A stretch of 64,000 nt of DNA from Yponomeuta sedellus (taxonomy: Eukaryota > Arthropoda > Insecta > Lepidoptera > Yponomeutidae): the NCBI GenBank assembly GCA_934045075.1, contig OW203734.1, forward strand, positions 13,514,016 through 13,578,015, in the 5' to 3' direction. Below are positions 54,009-63,365 of the stretch, in pieces. The position numbers and the translations under genes are program-made. Under the pieces are notes generated by a model. The model did not search any database, was not told the DNA's origin, and saw nothing but the letters and a program-made list of their open reading frames with translations. Position 1 is the first letter of the stretch. Each line of letters opens with the position of its first letter.

Positions 54009-54176
54009 TTAACGACTACACAAATAGTAACAAAAGCGAAGGAGGGGCAAATTCGGAGCGAGATCTCCAACTAATTCTTTAATTTGATTACCCATTCTGA
54101 GGAAAGCCTGAAGGTTTTGCTCTGAAGTGGCTTGTAAAGCCCCTAACTCCTTAACTAGATCAAATATTAGTGGTAC
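54009..54176 (-). pseudogene. Coding-like repeat of unknown function, better copy
   Basis: A 55-codon open stretch on the minus strand: VPLIFDLVKELGALQATSEQ, then NLQAFLRMGNQIKELVGDLA and PNLPLLRF before a TAA at 54009-54011. It is preceded on that strand by AATACAAAG, a possible splice acceptor. Partial homology at 29.2 kb keeps the amino-acid frame at both ends. I do not recognise the family; it could be an exon of a transposon protein. Confidence 0.45.
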
Positions 54177-54344
54177 TTTGTATTAGGTTTTCAAACAAAC
54201 ACAAGATAAGTGATAGATACAATTTACCCGAATTTCTTCCTGCTGTTCTCTCGCTATAAGTTTGTTGTGAGGAAATATCTTTCTATCACTATCCCTAGTA
54301 ATATAATAAATGTGAATTTGCGTTTGTTTGTTACGCTTTCACGA

Positions 54345-54590
54345 GTAAATTAGCGCAGCGGTTTGGCACGCTGACTGTAAAACCGAAGGTCTCAGGTTCG
54401 ATCACGGGCCGGGTCAAAATAGGAAACGAACTTTTCTAGTTTGTCTCGGGTCTTGGATGTTATCTATGTATTTATTGTATTAAATCTAATAAATGACTTA
54501 TGTTATAGATGCTACAAGTCAGTTGTGCTTAGTACAGGGCTAAAGAGATCTGTATAATATGTCTATGAATATTTATTTATTTATCATGGA
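54345..54590 (+). mobile_element. Family D SINE
   Basis: GCGCAGCGGTTTGGCACG, GACTGTAAAACCGAAGGTCTC and GGTTCGATCACGGG form the tRNA-Tyr-like head; the body and (TTTA)n end match 14.9 kb. Confidence 0.7.
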
Positions 54591-54657
54591 TCTTTTTACA
54601 CAAACTCTTGGAGTTATCAGAAGTAACAATTTTATTAAAAAAATCTACTGTAATCGT

Positions 54658-54703
54658 TATCAGCCCCTGTATGTCCCCACTGCTGGGGCACGGGTCTCTT
54701 CCT
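54658..54703 (-). mobile_element. 5S-type SINE tail fragment
   Basis: Only CCTGTATGTCCCCACTGCTG and CACGGGTCTCTTCCTGC. Confidence 0.6.
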
Positions 54704-54930
54704 GCTGTAATGATCTCTGATATTATTTGATGGCTTCAAAGCGAGCGAATCCAGTAACAGTTTGTTACTTAAATACGCAATAACGACTGAACGTATTTAC
54801 ATGAAACTTGGCGTACAGATAGATAAAAATCCTCAACACTAATTCTTTCCCGTTAATCATGCAATAACGGCTGAACTAATTTGCGTGAATTTGGCTTATA
54901 GATAGACAAGGATATGAATTACATAGTTAT
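54704..54930. other. Unassigned stretch
   Basis: Two short related segments (AACGACTGAACGTATTTACA, AACGGCTGAACTAATTTGCG) may be a repeat relic. Confidence 0.3.
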
Positions 54931-55085
54931 ATGTTAAACGGGTCAAATTGTGATTATTTATCTACCCGATTATTATTAGTCTACCCGAGACCACGGCAAC
55001 TGTAACGCTATCGAAACATCGGGAAATAAGGTAATTGCGTTTACCTAATAAATAATCGCGATTTGAGTATCGCGAATCATTAAGA
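54931..55085. repeat. Dispersed GTTTCGGC repeat, antisense copy
   Basis: TTAAACGGGTCAAATTGTGA and TAAATAATCGCGATTTGAGT are the inverted ends, now diverged; AGTCTACCCGAGACCACGGC lies inside. Confidence 0.6.
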
Positions 55086-55260
55086 AATACTAAGGATATG
55101 AATCGACATAGGCTAATTGATACCGGCAGCAACCGGCGCCGGCTACAGCAGCGTAGGATGCCCGGCGACGCGATTGAACGACCATCTGAAGCAGATGGTA
55201 CTGGCTGGATGAGGATGGCCAAAAACCATGAGCTAAAGCTAGTTATAGGGTAATTAACTC
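55086..55260 (+). pseudogene. Possible LINE C-terminal fragment
   Basis: One frame reads GTGWMRMAKNHE, resembling the W.R.A.DR segment of LINE C-termini. Short and broken; weak evidence. Confidence 0.3.
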
Positions 55261-55469
55261 ACTGTTGCACAAATATTGTTATAAAAAGATAATTAATTTT
55301 ATTAGTTGAATTATTATTGGGGATAAATATCTAGCGAAAATGGATAAGCCATATCAACTTTTATACTTTGATAAGATGGTACACCATACTTGTTTGAGTG
55401 TTTTTTTTTAATTTATCCCACTGTAATACGCATAAATGACACGTATACATGATAAAAATATAGATGATC
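55261..55469. other. Unassigned stretch
   Basis: Nothing recognised. Confidence 0.3.
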
Positions 55470-55832
55470 GTGTTGTGCCTGGTGAAGCCAAGTGATTGGA
55501 ATCGATTTCTTTAGTTAAGCAACAACAGGCGCGGTCAGGTAAAGGATGGGTGACCATCCCGTGACTACCGCTAGTGGCATTTTTCAGACTACTTTCGTGC
55601 TTCGCAAGGTACGTTAAGCCGTTGGTGCCGGCTGTCAAGTAATGGCAGTCGGTTCACCATGTCAGAGGCCTTATGGAAGGCATGATAACTTCTGACAGTG
55701 AGACCCGCCACTGTCTTACAACCCTCCACCAACCCGGACTTGGCCCCCGTGGTGGAGTATGGCCTAACCTACCTGCGATGCAGAAAGAGACCCGTGCCCC
55801 AGCAGTGGGGACATACAAGGGTTGATATCGAA
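55470..55832 (+). mobile_element. 5S-type SINE, sense reference copy
   Basis: The 5S-like block at about 55495-55575 reads TTAGTTAAGCAAC, AGGCGCGGTCAGG, AGGATGGGTGACC, to compare with GAAGTTAAGCAAC, GGGCGCGGTTAGT, AGATGGGGGACC or GGATGGGTGACC of animal 5S rRNA. These are the A box and intermediate element of the 5S internal promoter. The body then runs to CCCCAGCAGTGGGGACATAC and AAGGGTTGATATCG. Confidence 0.85.
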
Positions 55833-56097
55833 CCAATAAGGTTAGCTATCGCACTCTTCGACACAGGTATATATATTTTATACAACTTAAAGATCACGAA
55901 TATTAACAAAATATCTCCACTTTTTGAACGCGTGTACGGAACTTTCTTTTAGCCGCGTACGGAAATTGGTTATAACCTACGATCAATAAATACGATGGAA
56001 TAACGTTTCGCACCCTCATAAATTAAATCCTTTTGGGAGTTGGTACAGTCGACAGCACGTCAGATTTTATCATTTTTCATATTTTGTCATAGGTAGA
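55833..56097. other. Unassigned stretch
   Basis: Nothing recognised. Confidence 0.3.
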
Positions 56098-56294
56098 TAT
56101 AGTCTGTCAGCTTTTAGAATATACTCGTTCCTCGGGCTCTAGAGTAAGCTTCGGGTTTCGCCAATTTTTGCCGGTTTTCGTACTGATGATCGTGTTCTGA
56201 TTTCGAAATTAAGTGTCATATTAGTTCCGATATTTCTATTACATGAATATATCCGATAGTAGCCGAGGTATATTCTAAAAGCTAACTGACTATA
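56098..56294. mobile_element. MITE with 27-bp inverted ends
   Basis: TATAGTCTGTCAGCTTTTAG...AATATAC (56098-56124) and its inverse (56268-56294) differ at two positions. TA at both borders could be the target duplication (Tc1/mariner type). A rearranged copy is at 39.9 kb. Confidence 0.65.
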
Positions 56295-56399
56295 CCACGG
56301 TTTCCCTATGCTATATTATATGACGTTATGGTTTTAATGCTTAAGCAAAGTCGAATACTGTATTAATTTTTACGATAGAGATAAAATTCTTTAATTTGC

Positions 56400-56460
56400 G
56401 ACTTTACCTTTACAATCTGGAGTTCAAATCCCATGTACCAATGTCTTTGTTTTCTAAGTT
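56400..56460 (+). mobile_element. SINE head-core fragment
   Basis: GAGTTCAAATCCCATGTACC and TTTGTTTTCTAAGTTATGTA; cut off by the LINE that follows. Confidence 0.45.
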
Positions 56461-56471
56461 ATGTACATTTG

Positions 56472-56842
56472 TAATGTATTAGCAAAGGAAAAGATAAAAA
56501 GTACCCGGAACCGGCGTGCGTGCATGCAACGACTTATGAACGTTGATGAAGCGAAGGTGATCTGTCAGGATCGTGGCAAGTGGCAGTTCCTGGTCTCTGC
56601 CTACCCCTCTGGGATACAGACTAGAGGTTATGTATGTATGTATGTATGTATGTATGTATGTATGTATGTATGTATGTATGTATGTATGTATGTATGTATG
56701 TATGTATGTATGTATGTATGTATGTATGTATGTATGTATGTATGTATGTATGTATGTATGTATGTATGTATGTATGTATGTATGTATGTATGTATGTATG
56801 TATGTATGTATGTATGTATGTATGTATGTATGTATGTATGTA
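56472..56842 (+). mobile_element. LINE 3' end running into a 210-bp TATG array
   Basis: Coding relic (KIKSTRNRRACMQRLMNVDE, AKVICQDRGKWQFLVSAY) without frameshift to the stop position, then (TATG)n from about 56630 to 56842, about 53 perfect units. The adjacent ORF predictions on both strands are repeat artefacts. Confidence 0.9.
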
Positions 56843-57185
56843 TAAAAAAGTTTAAGCAAAGGCCGCACCAACGAAATAAAGCAGTTGCTTGTTAAATAAT
56901 TGCTTTCAGTGTCAACTTGATAAGACCAGCAAGTATATTAGATTTTAGCTGCTGAAGCCACAGAACAATACAACGATAAGGCGCCCATATTCTCCCATCT
57001 GCAAAGGAGTTTATGCTGAAGATAATAGCGCTTTTGTCCTGATCATACGGTGTGGAACTGATATGCTTGACGTAATGGTATGGTTGGAATATAAATTAAT
57101 TTCAAGTAAGCACTGGAGTACACTCTCAAAGCTGAATACGTCTACATGGATAGACCAGAAACCTATTAATATAGTGTTATAATAC
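56843..57185. other. Unassigned stretch
   Basis: Nothing recognised. Confidence 0.3.
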
Positions 57186-57189
57186 AGTT

Positions 57190-57299
57190 TTTATACATCC
57201 CACTGTAAGGCAGAGGCCTTCTCTCAGAGAGACTATGGGCTTAATCATCACGCGTGCCCACCGCAGATGGGCAATTTCAAGAAGTTATGTGAACTACCC
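57190..57299 (-). mobile_element. Family B SINE tail fragment
   Basis: Antisense CATCCCACTGTAAGGCAGAG, TCTCAGAGAGACTATGGGCT and CACGCGTGCCCACCGCAGAT. Confidence 0.6.
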
Positions 57300-57615
57300 A
57301 CACAGGAAGTTAGGCCATACTCCACCACGGTATCCTAGTTCCTAGCTATATCCTAGTAAGGCAGTTCCGCCCTTACTGTCACAAGCTGTCGAGCTGTGAC
57401 AGTAAGGGCGGATAAGGCCTCTGACATGGCTTAACGACTGCCATTAAATAACAGCGGGCACCAACGGCTTAGCGTGCCTTGCAAAGCACGGAAGTGCTGG
57501 GAAAAAATGCCACAAGCGGAAGGTTTGGGATGTTCACCCATCCAGCACCTGACCGCGCCTGTTGGTGTTTAACTTTAGTGATTGATTCCAATCACTCGGT
57601 TCCACTAGGCCACGC
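57300..57615 (-). mobile_element. 5S-type SINE with internal fold-back
   Basis: The 3' end is truncated at CAGGAAGTTAGGCC. Inside, CCGCCCTTACTGTCAC (57367-57382) is followed after 13 nt by its exact inverse (57396-57411), where other copies have unrelated sequence. The head CACTCGGTTCCACTAGGCCA is intact. Confidence 0.8.
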
Positions 57616-57769
57616 TTCTATATATGTCTTCACATATAAATAAGATCACCAATCTGGGGAGAGCAACCATGCAGTCTCTTTCTCCAAGAGAAAGCCAGTG
57701 AACTTCCGTAGGACGTATAATGACTGTTTTCCGTAAATACAAGTTACGTATAGAACAAATTTCTTCTAT
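57616..57769. other. Unassigned stretch
   Basis: AGTCTCTTTCTCCAAGAGAAAG may be a family B tail relic. Confidence 0.3.
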
Positions 57770-58035
57770 TTCTTCTTTTACAGGCTATATTAGTCCACTT
57801 CTGGACATAGCCGTCCCCTATATAACGAGCACCATATCGCATGGTTTAGCCATAATGCCCATAATCCCCACGCTGGGCATGCGGGTTGGGATCGCAGTTT
57901 GGTGCAATTGTACTGCAGGGGGCGCTGCTGCCCACCCCGCGGTAAAAGGCGACTGTCCCTTAGTCGTCTTTTACGGCACCCGTGGAAAGAATTTGGGTTG
58001 ATGCTGTTCTCTAGGCCGACACCACACAGCAAGAG
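57770..58035 (-). mobile_element. SINE with an RTE-LINE 3' tail, second copy
   Basis: Same order as at 13.05 kb: RTE-like end (CAGGCTATATTAGTCCACTT, CATAGCCGTCCCCTATA in antisense), then GCATGCGGGTTGGGATCGCA, GCAGGGGGCGCTGCTGCC and GGCCGACACCACACAGCAA at the head. Confidence 0.7.
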
Positions 58036-58533
58036 CGAATTTACTTTTAAGGAATAAATAAAATATTCACTTAGTCAAAGTTCCCAATAAAAAACAAACG
58101 AACGAGAAGTTTTCGCGTTTGTTTACACTTCGGAAGACGAATGTACCTTCAAAGTTTTACTTTTAATTCTGCTTGACAGCTATGAATTGAAGATATCGCG
58201 TTTCTCGATCCATTTAACTTGCAAACCTCTAAGTAACTCCTTATTTAATGGAAAACGCTTTAAAGGTCTACGACCAGTCAGCTGATTTTATATCGCCGAT
58301 AACTTTTATGATGAGCAATAAAGACGTTGCAATCAATCTAAATTAATCAATGACGGGCGAACTGATAGTTAAGCAATCTTAACGTGTGAACTTATACGTA
58401 GAACTATATTCTTTTATTGACTGATATGATTATAAACTCACACATTCACTTACATACATACACACACACGCATACGCATACACACACTTACACATGCTTT
58501 TCGAACAATTTAAGAATCTGTTCTATTTTTGGT
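58036..58533. other. Unassigned stretch
   Basis: An (ACAC)-rich patch at 58440-58495; otherwise nothing. Confidence 0.3.
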
Positions 58534-58546
58534 ATTGGCGTTTACA

Positions 58547-59067
58547 CCATTTTTATTTTTAATGCACTAACCCGTGCTAAGGAACAAATTTAAAAACCTA
58601 TTTAGAGGCTAAAAATTTCACCCATGCCGGGATTCGAACCCGCAACCTCTGGCTATCCGTACCAGCGCTCTACCAATTGAGCCAATGGGCGACTCACAAC
58701 ATCAGTGAAATTTCGAACCTCTTTACAATATTCTCTGTATTACGTACAGGCAGCGACATCTGACTTAAGCAAATTGCATTACTTACAGCCTCGACTACCT
58801 ACTTTGCAGTTAGGTTTAACATCGGAACGATATCACTGTACCCACATGATTACACCATTTTTATTTTTAATGCACTAACCCGTGCTAAGGAACAAATTTA
58901 AAAACCTATTTAGAGGCTAAAAATTTCACCCATGCCGGGATTCGAACCCGCAACCTCTGGCTATCCGTACCAGCGCTCTACCAATTGAGCGCTGGTACGG
59001 ATAGCCAGAGGTTGCGGGTTCGAATCCCGGCATGGGTGAAATTTTTAGCCTCTAAATAGGTTTTTAA
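58547..59067 (-). mobile_element. Dimeric fold-back family A SINE with 13-bp target duplication
   Basis: ATTGGCGTTTACA at 58534-58546 and 59068-59080 encloses 521 bp. On the minus strand: inverted tRNA arm (59067 to about 58987), 8-nt loop, sense tRNA core and tail (about 58978-58860), body with TCATGTGGGTACAGTGATAT and CAGATGTCGCTGCC, second tRNA core (58685-58613) and tail. Arms match almost perfectly over about 85 bp. The inverted arm stops at AATTTAAAAACC. Confidence 0.9.
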
Positions 59068-59080
59068 ATTGGCGTTTACA

Positions 59081-59924
59081 TAAATAAATTAAATAACTTA
59101 AAACGTAACCTTCATTTTTGATTATGTCCAACAGTCCAAAACGTAGAAATCTATTAGCCTTGTATTTTAAGTTTTTATTGAATGTAACGCCACTGATTTC
59201 TCGATAAAAACAAACTAAAATTAACGGTTATGAAATTAATCTAACATAGATGTATTTCCAATTCAATTTCAATACATTTTGTTCAAAATCAAGGTTGTGC
59301 AATGAAGTGTTAGCTATTTATATATCTATCAGGCATCAATCTTATGATATTGAACCTTATTATGTCTGAACGGTTAACCTAATAATTTATTAATGGCTTC
59401 TACTTTGGCTCTTAGTTACCTACATACGACTTTCTTCAGGATCGTGGTGAGTGCCAAACCTTGGTCTTTGCCTTCGTACTCTACCTCACCAGCTTTCATC
59501 AGATTAACTTCATCGGACCCAGCGCAAACTTACATAATAGAGGCACTGATGTCAATAAGCAGCGCCATTTGCCAATCAATAATTATTGCATTCCGTTTTG
59601 CTCTGACAGCAGTAGCCACGGCATGGATACCACAAACAGGGACATTCCAATAGAGATGGATTGAATATCAATAATTTACTGTCACTATTTGTGCCTCTAC
59701 TGTAATTCAAAACGAATGCAAGCTTTGGCAATGTTTGTCGGGTATTGTTGCCGTATATTGCGATAATTTGGTATTTTGTCACGCAGAATGAAAACAGAAG
59801 ATCAATTAAGGCAACGACTTTTCTCGATGTATCTCTAGAAATAATAATTATAATTTAGAGTAATAATAATAATTTTAAATGCTTTTAGGATTGGCCTCTG
59901 CAATACACATTATGATAATATTAT
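59081..59924. other. Unassigned stretch
   Basis: Nothing recognised; the 86-codon frame at 59393-59653 shows no family signature. Confidence 0.3.
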
Positions 59925-60260
59925 CAACTGGGGCACGGGTCTCTTCCTGAAACGCATGAAGGTTACTCCACTCCACGGGGGCCAAGTCCAAGTTGGTGGA
60001 CGACAGTAAGGCAGTTTCGAGCCTTAAAGTCGCAAGTTACCAAGCCGCCCATAAGGCCTCTGACATGGCTTAACGACTGCCATAACATGACAGCCAGCAC
60101 CAACGACCTAACGTGCCTTGCGAAGCACGGAAGCGCTCGGAAAAAATGCCACTAGCGATAGTCACGGGATGGCCACCTATCCAGCACCCGTCCGCGCCTG
60201 TTGTTGCTTAACCCAAGTAATTGATTCGAATCACTCGATGCCGATAGGCTCTGAGCGCTT
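59925..60260 (-). mobile_element. 5S-type SINE
   Basis: Nearly complete; lacks the last bases of the 3' end. Block GTTGTTGCTTAACC in antisense marks the 5S-like part. Confidence 0.8.
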
Positions 60261-60536
60261 CATATAATACACATGCCTCATTAGTAAATCGACCAGGTTA
60301 GCATAGACTTATGAAACATAAACTGTATAGTTTCGTTGCAAAGATACCCTCAACGTAACTGATAGGAGTGCACGTGTGTAAAGGTTGATAGGCTCTCAAA
60401 AGTTCTTGAAATAGTAACATGATGATATTGATTCTTATGAATTGATTGAGCTGAAAGGTACTTATCCACGAGCTCGTCTGGGTGCGGGTAAATGAAATGA
60501 ACAATGTAGACAACGTAAATGGGACTTTTACTTTCG
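60261..60536. other. Unassigned stretch
   Basis: Nothing recognised. Confidence 0.3.
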
Positions 60537-60640
60537 AAGCGAAGGTGATCTGTCAGGATTGTGGTAAGTGGCAGTCCTTGGTCTCTGCCTACCCCTCTGG
60601 GATAAAGGCGGGAGGTTATGTATGCATGTATGTATAAAAA
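60537..60640 (+). mobile_element. LINE 3' end, TATG-tail family, very short
   Basis: About 80 bp of C-terminal coding (GAAGGTGATCTGTCAGG, CCTCTGGGATAAAGGCGGG) and TTATGTATGCATGTATG. The tail TATAAAAAAGTTT also follows the array at 56.84 kb. Confidence 0.75.
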
Positions 60641-60668
60641 AGTTTGAGATTATGTTATGTGTCAAATA

Positions 60669-60762
60669 AAAATAACATTATTTACTGCAAAAACAAAATG
60701 TTTACTTCATGATGACGTTCATGAAGTAAACATTTTGTTTTTGCAGTAAATAATGTTATTTT
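60669..60762. repeat. 44-bp perfect inverted repeat, 6-nt loop
   Basis: Arms 60669-60712 (AAAATAACATTATTTACTGC ... CTTCATGA) and 60719-60762 are exact inverses; the loop is TGACGT. It starts about 30 bp after the LINE tail. Confidence 0.95.
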
Positions 60763-60796
60763 AAAGTAAATAACTGTTAGTCTCAAAATTAATGCG

Positions 60797-60892
60797 GCAA
60801 GCTGAAGACAGGGTGCTATGGCGCTCATTAGGGGAGGGCTATGTCCAGCAGTGGACTACATTATAATATAGCCTGAAGAATAAGAAGAAGTG
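60797..60892 (+). pseudogene. RTE LINE extreme 3' end
   Basis: MRQAEDRVLWRSLGEGYVQQ and WTT coding, then TATAATATAGCCTGAAGAA with an (AAG)n-like end. Confidence 0.75.
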
Positions 60893-60917
60893 GAAAAGAA
60901 ACAAACAAAGAAACTCA

Positions 60918-61125
60918 ACCTCTGTGGCGTAACGGTAGTGCATCTACCTGCCATGCAGGAGGTCCCGGGTTCGAGTCCCGGCTGGGAACAAAAAAAAACC
61001 CCCAGGTCTTGGATGTTTACATGTTTGTGATGTCGTTGTTTCTGGTTCCCACGGCACAGGGTATCCTAGTGTGGGGCCACAAGCAATGTATGTGCCTGTA
61101 TGTAAATGTTATGTTATGTCAACGT
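60918..61125 (+). mobile_element. Family C SINE, full length
   Basis: Head CCTCTGTGGCGTAACGGTAG and CCGGGTTCGAGTCCCGGC, then GATGTTTACATGTTTGTGAT, CACAGGGTATCCTAGTGTGG and the end AATGTTATGTTATG. The most complete copy here. Confidence 0.85.
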
Positions 61126-61198
61126 CGCGTCATAATACAATTTCAAGTCGTATTACAAAAGCTGCTGTAAAAGACAAACTTTAACTGAAGTGTTAGAG

Positions 61199-61246
61199 GA
61201 TAATTATGATTTTTAAAATGTGCACATTTTAAAAATCATGATTATC
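61199..61246. repeat. 48-bp palindrome without spacer
   Basis: The inner 34 bp (61206-61239, centre TGTG|CACA) are a perfect palindrome; extended to 24-bp arms there is one mismatch. Confidence 0.9.
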
Positions 61247-61694
61247 ATCAAAAATCTTTATTGCATTTAACACATCGTTTTGCACATAAGTGAGTTTAAT
61301 GCTTTGTGTAATGAAATTACGTCGCATATTAGAAATAAATCGAATGTTTGACAAATTTGGAAGATATTTTTTCTTATTCTGTTGTCTACTAGCAAACAGC
61401 CCAAATCAATAAATTGTGGATGACTTAGAATACACGTGACCTAGTAAACTATTGCAGTAACACAGCTTCGAGACAAAGTTAGAAACTAAATTTAAACTGG
61501 TCCTTTCATTGTACTGACTCTGAATTATTGATTAACCACTTGACCTAAATATGTCGCATCACATAACTCGTGGCTCATCAATCATCAAGTCACGAAAAAG
61601 TACTTCTTTACATTTTAATGCCTTTTTGATAATTTTGTTAGTAAAACTTCCATTTAGTGATCTTTCGTCAGTGTTTCTACACCTTAAGGTTCAA
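61247..61694. other. Unassigned stretch
   Basis: Nothing recognised. Confidence 0.3.
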
Positions 61695-61925
61695 CTCACA
61701 ATTTTTTATGTAGCTTAACTACGTCCTGCGGCAGGGCACAGGCTTTCTCACAGAAAGAGACAGTATGGAGTATGAGCTTAGTGCCCACCGCGAATTGGCA
61801 ATTTCAAGCGCCGAGGTGTACAACTATCTCACACACTCAGGTTTCTTCACAATGTCTTCCTTCAAATTTTGGGTTAGTGGTATTGCTAATATACCTTCAC
61901 AAATGTACATGGTACTACCTACGAT
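61695..61925 (-). mobile_element. Family B SINE, head missing
   Basis: Antisense tail (GCGGCAGGGCACAGGCTTTC, GTGCCCACCGCGAATTGGCA) and core (TTTCTTCACAATGTCTTCCT, GGGTTAGTGGTATTGC). Confidence 0.65.
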
Positions 61926-62289
61926 AAAAATGGTTTAATCTTTTATCTTGTTAACACCAGATCTCCATAAGCGATTTTAATTACTAAGCAAAGCAGAAGG
62001 GTTGCAAACTTGGAGCGTGTATTTAGGCACCCAAGATAAGATAAGAATATTCTTCATTGTACACCGTATCACATTTTATAAAACATGTAAAGGTACAAAG
62101 TACAATTGGCAGTCTTATTGCTAAAAACAATAATAACATGGTCAGATAATATAGTCCTCTGGAACATTTAAGTGAAAAGTCGCTGATAATTGACGCAGAA
62201 AACACAAGACACAAGAAACAAATTTTGACTGAAAAATTTACGGGACTGGTCTGGAGTCGCCAGCGCTGCGAGTCTTTACTACCTTCGTT
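61926..62289. other. Unassigned stretch
   Basis: Nothing recognised. Confidence 0.3.
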
Positions 62290-62628
62290 ATCAACCCTTG
62301 TGCCCACTTCTGGGGCACGGGTCTCTTCCTGCATCGCAGGAACGTTAGGCCATACTCCACGGGGCCAAGTCCAAGTTGGTGGAGGATTGTAAGACAGTGG
62401 CGGGTCTTACTGTCAGAAGTTATCAAAGCGCCCATAAGGCCTCTGACATAGTTTAAAGACTGCTATTACATGACATTTGGCACCAACGGCTTAACGTTTC
62501 AAGCACGGAAACCTTTAGTAAAATGCCACTAGCGGGATGGTCACCCATCCTACACCTGACCGCGCCTGTTGTTGCTTAACTCAAGTGATTGATTCTATCC
62601 TCATGGTTCGACTAGGCCACGAGCGCTT
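62290..62628 (-). mobile_element. 5S-type SINE, near full length
   Basis: Complete at both ends with small internal deletions; the antisense 5S-like block is GTTGTTGCTTAACTCAAG at about 62570. Confidence 0.85.
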
Positions 62629-63149
62629 CTACCTTGCAATAGATGAATAGGAAGAAGTAATTTAAATGTAGTTTTCGCTACGTTGGAGCTGTTTCATATT
62701 TGTATCCTGAATAGAGTGCAAGCATGTGGAAATTAACGGTGTGATGCATCCTTGTATACATGCGCATATTATATCTCTGATAATATTTAGTGAAGTGAAA
62801 GATGTCTATTGGGATTGTGGCAAATCTCAAGGCGTGAGTCTATGTAACGTAACGTACCTCTATCCATGATTTTGTTTTAGCATCTGTAACTTTAGATCTC
62901 TTATCTAATCATCATACGGAGAGTTCTTCCAGGGTCGGAGGTTAAAATACTTCACACAGAAATAAAACTTCCATCCCGCAGCAGGATGTGAAGTTATCTT
63001 TACATCTGCCGCCTAATTAGGCGCACAAAATGTTCAAGATTTTGGAACAATTTAACTGTAAATTTATTTATAATTAGGAAAGCGAACGTCAGCTATCCTT
63101 TAGAATTTCGCGTAATATAGGGGCAATTTGAAGCGCGGCGACAGCAGTA
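62629..63149. other. Unassigned stretch
   Basis: AAGGCGTGAGTCTATGTAACG at 62830 resembles the tail of the LINE copy at 30.6 kb; nothing else. Confidence 0.3.
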
Positions 63150-63365
63150 AAGCGCCGAACCGAGTGATTGGAATCAATCACTTGAGTTAAGCAACAACAG
63201 GCGTGGTCAGGTGCAGGATGGGTGACCGTCCCGTGACTACCATCAGTGGCAATTTTTTCTGAGCGCTTCCATGCTTCAAAATGCACGTTAAGCCGTTGGT
63301 GCCGGCTGTCATGTAATGGCAGTCGTTAAGCCACGTCGGAGGCCTTATGGGCGGCTTACAATCCT
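63150..63365 (+). mobile_element. 5S-type SINE, interrupted
   Basis: Has GAGTTAAGCAACAACAGGCG, GGATGGGTGACCGTCCC and CGGCTGTCATGTAATGGCAG, then an internal deletion (GGCTTACAATCC) and a LINE poly(A) end inserted at 63366. Confidence 0.8.
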
